Source: Planctomycetota bacterium
Lineage (GTDB): Bacteria; Planctomycetota; Planctomycetia; Pirellulales; Pirellulaceae
Assembly (NCBI GenBank): GCA_019347795.1
Contig: JAHWKS010000414.1
Span: forward strand, 1-5,811
Reading direction: 5' to 3'
Length of the DNA stretch: 5,811 nt
Part shown: positions 1 through 5,702 of the stretch, in pieces
Position numbering within the stretch: position 1 is the first letter of the stretch
Layout of the letters: each line of letters opens with the position of its first letter
Position numbers and translations under genes: made by a program
The notes under the pieces: generated by a model
The model's input: the letters and a program-made list of their open reading frames with translations, nothing else
What the model was told of the DNA's origin: nothing
Databases searched by the model: none

Positions 1-8
1 AACCCGTA

Positions 9-32
9 GAAGGCGTTCCATGGAACGCCTTC
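9..32. repeat. Perfect 24-bp palindrome overlapping the first possible start codon
   Basis: Bases 9-20 (GAAGGCGTTCCA) are the exact reverse complement of bases 21-32. Pairing breaks at 8/33. As RNA it would give a 10-bp stem closed by a CATG tetraloop. The loop holds the ATG at 20-22, and the left arm holds the purine-rich AGAAGG that could act as its ribosome binding site. There is no T-run after it, so it is not a standard intrinsic terminator. It could be a regulatory hairpin over the start, a DNA-binding dyad, or a processing site at the end of a gene to the left. The symmetry is certain; the role is inferred. Confidence 0.75.
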
Positions 33-571
33 GGCGTAGAAAGACAGCGGTCCCCGAACCGATGCGTCCTCTATTGGCGATTCTGATCTCCTTCCTCATC
101 TTCGCGGCCGTGGGGAGCTACCTGCGGTTGGCGGAGGCGCTGCGGGTGGCGCAGGCGAAACTGGCGTCGCCGGAGGACGTAGAGGTCGTCGTTGAGGATG
201 AGTTCGACCTCGAGATCACGCTCACCTTCGACGCCGGCGCCGACAACGCTTTCGCGCTGGCGCCGACGCAATCGGCGGCGGTGCTGGTGCGGTTCCGCAA
301 TCGCGAGGTGCTGCGCATCGACGAGCCGGTTCCGGCGGGAACGCCGCTGCGCGTGGAAGGTATTGGAGGCGTGGTGGAAGGCGCCAACGAGCTCTACGTC
401 GAAGCCCATCCCGCAGCCCAGGGACTGCCGGTCGCCCACGCCGCCCGGGTGCGGGTGTTTCGCAACGGGGTCCCCATCGCCGAGAAGACGCTCTGGTCCG
501 AGCCGGGCTTGCCGGTGACCGGCACGATCCGCATTGACGTGGGCGCCGCGTCCGACGATCACGAACATTAA
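20..571 (+). CDS. Membrane-anchored protein of unknown function with acidic/His C-terminus
   Basis: I do not recognise a family. From the ATG at 20 the product is 183 residues: a basic N-terminus (MERLRRRK), one hydrophobic segment at about residues 17-35, a short helical linker to about residue 48, then a beta-rich domain of about 130 residues with alternating hydrophobic strands, probably Ig-like and outside the cytoplasm. It ends in DDHEH, an acidic/histidine tail that could touch metal ions. A second ATG at 62 would give 169 residues starting MRPLLAIL, directly before the membrane segment. The start at 20 is kept because AGAAGG lies 6 bases upstream and the basic residues fit the positive-inside rule, but it sits within a palindrome, so 62 remains possible. 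The next gene on the same strand encodes a metal-type ABC ATPase 87 bases on, which suggests, but does not show, a link to metal transport. That the ORF is coding is likely; the function is unknown. Confidence 0.7.
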   Translation: MERLRRRKTAVPEPMRPLLAILISFLIFAAVGSYLRLAEALRVAQAKLASPEDVEVVVEDEFDLEITLTFDAGADNAFALAPTQSAAVLVRFRNREVLRIDEPVPAGTPLRVEGIGGVVEGANELYVEAHPAAQGLPVAHAARVRVFRNGVPIAEKTLWSEPGLPVTGTIRIDVGAASDDHEH

Positions 572-575
572 TCAT

Positions 576-597
576 CGTCGCCTTTCGTGAAAGGACG
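576..597 (+). repeat. Short hairpin in the gap between the first two genes
   Basis: CCTTTC at 581-586 pairs with GAAAGG at 589-594 around a GT centre. After a two-base bulge (579-580), CGT at 576-578 pairs with ACG at 595-597. It starts 4 bases after the stop codon at 569-571 and no T-run follows. It could protect the 3' end of the upstream message or weakly attenuate read-through into the ATPase gene. A GTG at 587 in the ATPase frame lies inside it, which argues against that codon as the start. Confidence 0.4.
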
Positions 598-618
598 TGT
601 TGACGCTGGGGCTACTAA

Positions 619-631
619 CGTGCTCAGCACG
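619..631. promoter_or_regulatory. 13-bp dyad, possible operator for the ATPase gene
   Basis: CGTGCT-C-AGCACG has two perfect 6-base half sites around one central base. It lies 28-40 bases upstream of the ATG at 659, so if transcription starts at that ATG the dyad covers the -35 region, a usual place for a repressor or activator. It does not match the Fur, Zur or MntR consensus sequences that I know, so no regulator is named. A dyad of this size can arise by chance in GC-rich DNA. Confidence 0.35.
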
Positions 632-647
632 GAGCGAAAGCCGACAC

Positions 648-653
648 TATATT
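648..653 (+). promoter_or_regulatory. -10-like hexamer TATATT, possible leaderless promoter for the ATPase gene
   Basis: TATATT is the most AT-rich hexamer in this gap and ends 5 bases before the ATG at 659. Transcription starting 6-7 bases after a -10 element would begin at or next to that ATG, giving a leaderless message. This fits the absence of any Shine-Dalgarno-like run before 659. There is no good -35 element at 16-18 bases; TTGACG at 600-605 is 42 bases away and too far to pair with it. This is a candidate only. Confidence 0.35.
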
Positions 654-658
654 CGCCC

Positions 659-1435
659 ATGGCCGGTCCGCTGCCGAAATCGAAGTTCGCCATCGAGGTC
701 GAGAACCTCACCGTCAGCTATGGGCAGACGCTGGCGCTGTTGGATGTGTCGCTGAATATCGAGCCGGGGCGGCTGGTGGGGGTGATCGGCCCGAACGGCT
801 CCGGGAAGTCCACGCTCATCAAGGCCATCCTCGGCTTCGTGCATCCCGACTTCGGTGGGGTGCGGCTCTTCGGCGAGCCGGCCGAGAAGGCCAAAGGGCG
901 GGTCGCCTACGTCCCGCAGCGCGGTTCGGTCGATTGGGACTTCCCGATCACCGTGCGGGAGGTCGCGCTTATGGGACGTTACGGCCATGCTCCGTGGTGG
1001 CGAGACCTGCGGCGAAACGATCGGCGGCTGGCGGTAGAGGCGCTCAAGATGGTCCGCATGGAGGAGTTCGCCGACCGGCAGATTGGCCAGCTTTCCGGCG
1101 GACAGCAGCAGCGGGTGTTCATGGCCCGGGCGATGGCCCAAGGCGCCGAGATCCTTCTCCTGGATGAGCCGTTCGCCGGCGTAGACGCCGCCACCGAGCG
1201 AGCCATCCTCGATGTGCTGGAGCGGACCCGTGCCGCCGGCCGCACGCTGGTGGTGGTCCACCACGACCTGGCGACCGCCGCGGAATACTTCGACTCGATC
1301 ATCCTTCTCAAGCAGCGTCTCTACGCCTACGGCCCGCCCGAGGCCGTGCTGCACCCGAACCTTCTCAGCGAAGTCTACGAAGGCACGGTCCGCGCCTTCG
1401 CGCACCTGGACCGCAACGGTGGGCAAACGCCGTAG
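659..1435 (+). CDS. Manganese/zinc-type ABC importer, ATP-binding subunit
   Basis: Cytoplasmic ATPase that would power import of a divalent metal (Mn, Zn or Fe) through membrane permeases fed by a metal-binding protein; it belongs to the ZnuC/MntB/TroB-like family. The 258-residue product has every motif: Walker A GPNGSGKST (44-52), Q-loop Gln87 within YVPQRGSVDWDFP, a stretch typical of this metal subfamily, signature LSGGQQQR (145-152), Walker B ILLLDEP with catalytic Glu170, D-loop AGVD (173-176) and switch His202 in VVVHHDL. Length is normal. The frame is open back to a GTG at 587, but that adds 24 unconserved residues and lies in a hairpin, so the ATG at 659 just before the domain was chosen. 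No permease or binding-protein gene follows; the next gene is convergent 27 bases on. Partners, if clustered, must lie left of the window. Its last 40 or so codons recur at 3962-4082. The exact metal cannot be read from the ATPase. Confidence 0.93.
   Translation: MAGPLPKSKFAIEVENLTVSYGQTLALLDVSLNIEPGRLVGVIGPNGSGKSTLIKAILGFVHPDFGGVRLFGEPAEKAKGRVAYVPQRGSVDWDFPITVREVALMGRYGHAPWWRDLRRNDRRLAVEALKMVRMEEFADRQIGQLSGGQQQRVFMARAMAQGAEILLLDEPFAGVDAATERAILDVLERTRAAGRTLVVVHHDLATAAEYFDSIILLKQRLYAYGPPEAVLHPNLLSEVYEGTVRAFAHLDRNGGQTP
1304..1435 (+). repeat. Copy 1 of the duplicated ATPase 3' end (intact)
   Basis: This is the coding end of the ABC ATPase gene, matched by the remnant at 3962-4082. Bases 1304-1410 align to 3962-4054 with one 14-base gap (1318-1331 missing from the other copy) and 4 mismatches in 93 aligned bases, about 96% identity. 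Beyond 1410 the two copies diverge sharply, ending as DRNGGQTP here and ERDDGREMR in the other copy when both are read in the ATPase frame. The copies are in direct orientation about 2.6 kb apart and flank the cytochrome-like gene. Confidence 0.92.
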
Positions 1436-1462
1436 TCTGGATGGCCCCGCGCTCCCCCCGCA

Positions 1463-3847
1463 TTAGTCGGCGAGTCCCACCTGAGTGAAGGCGCCGGCGC
1501 CGCCGAAGTAAAGATGGGTGTTCTTTTCGTGCAAATAGGGCGCGTAGGATTTGAAGTCCGGAAGCGTGCGCTCCACGTCGTCGCTTGTGGGACCATCGTT
1601 ATCGACGTCGATCGAGAAGGTCAGGCTGTCCCCCTGCTTTGCGATGGTCACGCGATGCACGCCTGTCTTTCGGACTTCTCCCACGGCGTTTCCTCCGCCG
1701 TCGCCGCCGCGGGAAATACGCACCACGCCTTTATGCTGTGCGTTCGGTGGGTGAATCTTCAGCTTGATGGATGCAGTTGGCTCGCCAAAGCCCGGTTCCG
1801 GCAGACCTTCTCCAAACCCGAAGAATAGAACTCCGTCATGTTCTGAGCTCTTGTAGACGACCTCGAACACAAAGTCTTTGGTCATGTAGTTACCGAGCCT
1901 GGTCCGCACATAGGTGGAGCCGGGAAGTCGCAGTCCATTTTTGTCGCTAATGACAGCGGCTCTCGGCGGTTCGAGAAAGGAAGGTAAGCGGTTTCGGCCG
2001 CCGAGGTCAAACAGCCGCCCGCTCTCTCTGGACCTATCTTCGCCGGCGTCGTCGATGGGCGCCGTCGAGGGAGCAATGTACTGTCCCATCCGCAGCTCCG
2101 CCGCCAGTTTTCCGAAGAATTCATCAAAGGCGTCGCGTCCGATCGATCCGCCCGCCACACGGAGCGGCCCAAGCACGCGCTGCAGGCTGACGTGCTGGTC
2201 CAGCCGCTTCTGAAGTTCGGCCGTCGTCATATCCAGCTCGGCGGCCGCGAGATCGGCGCCAAGCGACTCGCGAAAGCGGCGGGCCGTATTGAAGACGGGT
2301 TCGCCCTGAGCGGACAGCCGAGTAATACCCAACCGGCCCAGCGCCTCGGAAAAGCGCCGGCGGTCCTCGCCGATCAATTGCTGCAATTGGTCATCCGGCA
2401 CATAGAGCGCGTCGACCGCGTCACGTTGATCGACGAAGGCTCGGGCGCTTGCGGCAACGTGAGGGCGTACTTCGTCCCGCTTGGGAATAATCCCCGCCGC
2501 GTGGCACCGCATGCACGAGATGCCGTTTACCACCGCGGCGTCAACCTGCGTCGTATCCTTCACAATGCTGGTGGGAGCTTTATCGAGGCGCTTGCTTTCT
2601 GCGTCGAAGACCATGTAAGCGAGCAGGCCATTCGGAAGCGAAAAAATCACCTCGCTGCCGTCGGCTTTAAAATCAAGCGGATGCACGAAGAAGTTTCGGT
2701 CTCCGGTGTTGCCAGCGAAGTCGTAGGATAGCCAGCACGCGCCGTCGGAGGTTCGGTGCCGCTCAATGATTCGCGGATGCTCTGACACCCCCGAATCCTG
2801 AAACCCCGCCCGCGCCGCGCGATCCTGCCGAATGTTCTGGGCGAAATCGATCCGCAGCAGGCTTTCCAACTCCTCCCGCGTCGGCGGCAGTTGGAGAATG
2901 GCGTGATAGAGCGGCGGACGCGAGGCCTCTGCTACGAACCAGTCGCCGTGCAGAAGAGGAATCTCGGCGCCGGCTCCACGTCGAACCTCGTCGGCGGCGC
3001 GGCCCGGATGGCGCACCCCATAAGGGTAGCGCGCAGCGATTTGACTCCACGTAGCAGCGCTCCATCGAAGGTCGCGCAGATCGATCCGGAAGAGCGTACT
3101 CACAGCATTAAGCGGCGCAGGCGATACCAACTCGCGTTCCCAGGAGAGGCTGTTGAGCAACTTCGCCAAAGCGAGCCGGAACGTTTGTAGTTCGTCCTCG
3201 GAAAGTCCGGCATTGTAGAGATGCGTAATCGAAAGGTATCGCATGTGCCGCCGGTCACGCTCATCCATCGCCTCCAGGTCTGCCTGAATGGTTTTTTGTA
3301 ACTTTTCCACCGCGACGAAGGACCGCGGCTGCGGCGCCGCATCGTGGGGCGCCCCCTCCGCAATCCATTTTTTGAGCGCCGCCACTTCCTCGGTCGTCGG
3401 ACGTGGCGTCTCTCCTTCCGGGGGCATCTCGCCGCCTTCAATGCGGCGCATAAGCGGCGAGTGGTCGGCTTCTCCGGCGATCACCTGCCCCTCGTCCACG
3501 AGGCGCTGCAGGTTAATCACGTAGTTCATTCCGCCTTCGTCCGACCCATCCTGGCCATGACACAAGTAGCAGTTCCGTTTGAGAACGTCCGCCGCCGTCG
3601 CAGCAAGCGACGGCGCATTGCGATTGCGAAGATACTGCTGATCCGCTTCACTAAGCAGCTCCGCACGGATGGCAATCACGTTTCCGTCTGTTTTTCTCAG
3701 CCGCGCGACGCCCGCTTGGAAGTCGACAAGCTCGGCCTCGACGGAGTATTTGCCGGAGCGGTCGGTCCACTTGCGCGCCTCCGCCTCAGAGAGGACAACG
3801 CCCAACGCAGTAGAGATAAAGGCAATGACGAGAAGGGGACGGCTCAT
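1463..3847 (-). CDS. Secreted SHD1-domain protein with two c-type haem motifs
   Basis: Predicted exported multidomain protein of 794 residues, probably a periplasmic or surface c-type cytochrome-like protein. A signal peptide spans about residues 1-24, with likely cleavage after AEA. An SLA1-homology domain 1 follows at about 25-74 (starting RKWTDRSGKYSVEAEL). The first haem motif is CYLCH (93-97) with a possible axial Met141 in GGEMPP, as in the short cytochrome domains of planctomycete and related proteins. A central region (about 200-430) of unknown function contains YLSITHLYNAG and LLNSLSW. The second haem motif is CMRCH (445-449). The C-terminal third (about 615-794) looks like a beta-sandwich ending LYFGGAGAFTQVGLAD. 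The frame is open to 3949, but the ATG at 3847 is chosen because it starts the signal peptide and has GAGAGG 8 bases upstream. Substrate and redox partner are unknown. In seven 60-base samples GC averages about 61%, against about 67-68% in samples of the neighbouring genes. It lies between two copies of the ATPase tail, suggesting it was inserted. Confidence 0.88.
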   Translation of the reverse strand: MSRPLLVIAFISTALGVVLSEAEARKWTDRSGKYSVEAELVDFQAGVARLRKTDGNVIAIRAELLSEADQQYLRNRNAPSLAATAADVLKRNCYLCHGQDGSDEGGMNYVINLQRLVDEGQVIAGEADHSPLMRRIEGGEMPPEGETPRPTTEEVAALKKWIAEGAPHDAAPQPRSFVAVEKLQKTIQADLEAMDERDRRHMRYLSITHLYNAGLSEDELQTFRLALAKLLNSLSWERELVSPAPLNAVSTLFRIDLRDLRWSAATWSQIAARYPYGVRHPGRAADEVRRGAGAEIPLLHGDWFVAEASRPPLYHAILQLPPTREELESLLRIDFAQNIRQDRAARAGFQDSGVSEHPRIIERHRTSDGACWLSYDFAGNTGDRNFFVHPLDFKADGSEVIFSLPNGLLAYMVFDAESKRLDKAPTSIVKDTTQVDAAVVNGISCMRCHAAGIIPKRDEVRPHVAASARAFVDQRDAVDALYVPDDQLQQLIGEDRRRFSEALGRLGITRLSAQGEPVFNTARRFRESLGADLAAAELDMTTAELQKRLDQHVSLQRVLGPLRVAGGSIGRDAFDEFFGKLAAELRMGQYIAPSTAPIDDAGEDRSRESGRLFDLGGRNRLPSFLEPPRAAVISDKNGLRLPGSTYVRTRLGNYMTKDFVFEVVYKSSEHDGVLFFGFGEGLPEPGFGEPTASIKLKIHPPNAQHKGVVRISRGGDGGGNAVGEVRKTGVHRVTIAKQGDSLTFSIDVDNDGPTSDDVERTLPDFKSYAPYLHEKNTHLYFGGAGAFTQVGLAD

Positions 3848-3855
3848 GGACGACG

Positions 3856-3861
3856 CCTCTC
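3856..3861 (-). promoter_or_regulatory. Ribosome binding site of the SHD1/haem protein gene
   Basis: Read on the minus strand this is GAGAGG, 8 bases before the ATG at 3847-3845. It favours this start over the longer reading frame that reaches 3949, whose extra 34 residues precede a clear signal peptide and would bury it. Confidence 0.65.
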
Positions 3862-3903
3862 TCAAAGGACGTGGATGGCCAAGCGCCTCAATGGATACAT
3901 GGG

Positions 3904-3929
3904 ATTTTAGCAACCACGTTCGTCGCCAA
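3904..3929 (-). promoter_or_regulatory. Weak promoter candidate for the SHD1/haem protein gene
   Basis: On the minus strand TAAAAT (3909-3904) resembles a -10 box, and TTGGCG (3929-3924) could be a -35 box, but the 14-base spacing is short. It would give an untranslated leader of about 50 bases before the ATG at 3847. The whole candidate lies between the ATPase-tail remnant and the gene, so the gene would carry its own promoter within the proposed insert. Confidence 0.25.
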
Positions 3930-3961
3930 CCACCGTTTGTCCGCGCCATGCCGCCATGACT

Positions 3962-4082
3962 CTTCTCAAGCAGCGGCCCCCCCGAGGCGGTGCTGCACCC
4001 GAAGCTTCTCAGCGAAGTCTACGAAGGCACGGTCCGCGCCTTCGCCCACCTGGAACGCGACGACGGGAGGGAAATGCGGTAG
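3962..4082 (+). pseudogene. Remnant of an ABC ATPase 3' end (copy 2)
   Basis: Truncated, non-functional duplicate of the end of the metal-type ABC ATPase gene. Homology begins abruptly at about 3962 with CTTCTCAAGCAGCG. A 14-base deletion relative to copy 1 then changes frame between LLKQR and PPEAV; the deleted stretch in copy 1 is flanked by CG on both sides, suggesting slippage or end joining at a two-base match. From 3990 the remnant reads in frame to a TAG at 4080-4082: VLHPKLLSEVYEGTVRAFAHL, interrupted by no stop, then ERDDGREMR. It has no Walker motifs and no start signal. The stop is only 10 bases from the convergent peptidase stop at 4093, so this is probably the original ATPase/peptidase junction, with the intact upstream ATPase having come with, or been repaired during, the insertion of the cytochrome-like gene. 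A relic of an older tandem ATPase paralogue is the alternative. Confidence 0.85.
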
Positions 4083-4092
4083 ACGTCCGCCG

Positions 4093-5559
4093 TCAAATCG
4101 CCTCGAACGGAAACATCGGGCGCCGGCGGCGATGGAACGTGAGCCGGGTCATGTCGGCGGTCGTCACTCCCGGGGTGTTCACGCGGAGGAAGTGATCGCA
4201 AACTTCCTCATACGCGGCGATCGGCGCGTTGACCCCTTTGGCCGCGAGCAGGCGAAACGCCGCCGGGTCCAAGCCGCAGCTCCGGAGTTGCTCCAGGCTG
4301 AACGGGGCGGTGCGATTGGTCGTGAGCATGATCGTCATGCCGCGATCGCTGCGGACCACAGCCGTGCGGTCCATGTCGAAGTCGGTCCAACCGCCATGCC
4401 GGGCCTGCGTCTCGCGGAACTTTCCTTCGTGCAGACTGACGACGGCGAAATCCGCCTCCAGCGGCTCCCCGTGCAGCCGATCAGTCTTGCCTCCCACCGA
4501 TAGCTTGAGATGGCTTCCGGCGCCGGCCACCTCGGCCGCTCCCACCGCCTCGGGATCGCAGAGACACACGAATGAATCGGCAATGCCTCGCTCATGGATT
4601 GCGCGGGCCAGGAGCGCGCCGTCGCCGGGCGAGCCGCCGCCGACGTTGTCTCCCATGTCCAACAGGCAGACTCTGCCGGGCATCGCCTGAGCCTGGTCCA
4701 AGGCCGGTTCGATTCCCAGATGCTCTCCGACGAACTCGCGGCGATGCTCCCACAGATACCCGCCCAGCTCATTGGCCAATCGCTGAGCCAGATTCCGATC
4801 GTCATCGGTCACGACGACCGTGGCGGATCCCATTTCCGCCACGTCGGCATAGGGAAAGCCCAGCAGGATGCTGTTGGAGCGCACGCCCGGCCGCGACAGA
4901 ATCTCGTCGGCCATCTCGTAGAGCGGTTTGCACGGCCATTCCGACGTGCACTGCCTTTCGATATCCATCGCCATGGCCGGCATGGCGGCCGCTTGCGTGA
5001 GGCGGACTTCGCCGCGAAGCGAGCGGACCAACAGCCGGGCCGCCTCGCGTCCCCGCTCCCGCTGATCGACGTGCGGGTTTGTGCGGTAGGCGACCAGCGC
5101 GTCGGTCGCCTCGACCATCGCCTGCGACAGATCCGCATGCGAATCGAGCGTGGCGACGAGCGGCTTGTCGGGTCCCAGCCGCGTTCGCATCAGCGAAAGC
5201 CAATGGCCGTCGGCATCCGAGTGCGACTCGCTCACGGTGGCGCCGTGCGGGGCGGCAAGCAGACCGTCGAGCTCGCCCGCGCGGTCGAGGTCATCTTGCA
5301 TCATCGCTAAGAGCGTCGCAAACGTCTCGGCGTCGATGGTGCCGTAGGGGGTCGCCCGGGCGGCGAAGATCGGCACGGCCTCGACGCCCGCCGCCTCCAG
5401 CTCTTCCAGGAAGCCGGCGGTCTCGTGGTGCGAACCCGCCAGCCGCCGCCGCACCTCTTCGCCGCGGGCGAGCAGGTTCTTCTCGAAATGCCGCAGCGTC
5501 GTCGGCCGCGAGATGAACGTGTTCGACTCGTGCAGAAAGGCAATCACACCGACCCGCAT
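4093..5559 (-). CDS. M81-family (MlrC-like) metallopeptidase
   Basis: Predicted zinc-type hydrolase of 488 residues in the family named after microcystinase C (MlrC), which cleaves linearised microcystin; most members have unknown natural substrates. The N-terminal catalytic domain (about 1-290) begins with the hallmark GVIAFLHESNTF and contains APHGA (103-107), LDSHAD (138-143), NPHVD (161-165) and AAMPAM (191-196). The C-terminal domain (about 295-480) holds DNVGGGSPGDG (304-314). From memory of MlrC, residues Glu56, His150, Asp184, His186 and His208 form its active site; Glu11, His105, Asp139, His141 and His163 here have exactly the same spacing, so the enzyme should be active. No signal peptide is seen, so it is probably cytoplasmic. 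The frame runs back to 5754 through repeat DNA, but the ATG at 5559 starts the conserved domain and has GGAG 6 bases upstream. No microcystin transporter or MlrA/B is nearby, so activity on toxin is not implied; an amide or peptide substrate is the fair reading. Confidence 0.92.
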   Translation of the reverse strand: MRVGVIAFLHESNTFISRPTTLRHFEKNLLARGEEVRRRLAGSHHETAGFLEELEAAGVEAVPIFAARATPYGTIDAETFATLLAMMQDDLDRAGELDGLLAAPHGATVSESHSDADGHWLSLMRTRLGPDKPLVATLDSHADLSQAMVEATDALVAYRTNPHVDQRERGREAARLLVRSLRGEVRLTQAAAMPAMAMDIERQCTSEWPCKPLYEMADEILSRPGVRSNSILLGFPYADVAEMGSATVVVTDDDRNLAQRLANELGGYLWEHRREFVGEHLGIEPALDQAQAMPGRVCLLDMGDNVGGGSPGDGALLARAIHERGIADSFVCLCDPEAVGAAEVAGAGSHLKLSVGGKTDRLHGEPLEADFAVVSLHEGKFRETQARHGGWTDFDMDRTAVVRSDRGMTIMLTTNRTAPFSLEQLRSCGLDPAAFRLLAAKGVNAPIAAYEEVCDHFLRVNTPGVTTADMTRLTFHRRRRPMFPFEAI

Positions 5560-5565
5560 GAGAAT

Positions 5566-5569
5566 CTCC
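5566..5569 (-). promoter_or_regulatory. Ribosome binding site of the M81 peptidase gene
   Basis: On the minus strand this is GGAG (within TTGGAG), 6 bases before the ATG at 5559-5557. It decides the start: the 65 extra codons up to 5754 have no such site and translate the 8-bp array into low-complexity HSNTPTLQ repeats. Confidence 0.75.
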
Positions 5570-5632
5570 AATCGGCCGACTTCGCGACCGGGTGGCTGGC
5601 GGCGGAGCGTAGCGACGCCCCAGCGAAAACGA

Positions 5633-5702
5633 TGGAGTTGTGGAGTGTTGGAGTGTTGGAGTGTTGGAGTGTTGGAGTGTTGGAGTGTTGGAGTGTTGGA
5701 GT
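5633..5702. repeat. Tandem array of 8-bp unit TGGAGTGT (array 1)
   Basis: Bases 5641-5702 are 7.75 perfect copies of TGGAGTGT, preceded by a variant copy TGGAGTTG at 5633-5640. The 9-mer GTTGTGGAG occurs at 5637-5645 and again just past the array at 5709-5717. The array lies 74-143 bases upstream of the peptidase ATG. An 8-bp unit changes frame with every copy gained or lost, and perfect short-unit arrays are prone to slippage, so copy number probably varies between strains. No stable protein is likely to be encoded. Confidence 0.93.

Noticed and set aside
590..599. Shared 10-mer AAAGGACGTG at 590-599 and 3864-3873, both upstream of genes
   Set aside because: The two sites differ in orientation relative to their genes, show no flanking similarity, and a 10-base match can occur by chance in this length.
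587..658. Upstream GTG start for the ATPase, adding 24 residues
   Set aside because: No ribosome binding site, the GTG lies in a hairpin, and the added residues do not resemble the family N-terminus; the ATG at 659 is closer to the conserved domain.
1436..1462. Terminator between the convergent ATPase and SHD1/haem genes
   Set aside because: The 27-base gap is C-rich but has no stem-loop with a T-run on either strand, so no terminator can be called.
2192..2731. Long open frame on the plus strand inside the SHD1/haem gene
   Set aside because: It lies opposite a well-supported coding frame, has no recognisable domain or start signal, and such antisense frames are common in GC-rich DNA.
3871..4503. 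210-codon plus-strand frame spanning the ATPase remnant
   Set aside because: It reads the remnant in the wrong frame (SFSAKSTKARSAPS) and continues antisense through the peptidase gene, so it is not a real gene.
4594..5310. 238-codon open frame on the plus strand across the peptidase gene
   Set aside because: Shadow of the M81 coding frame, whose motifs are all intact on the minus strand; the antisense product is Arg/Pro/Ala/Gly rich with no family features.
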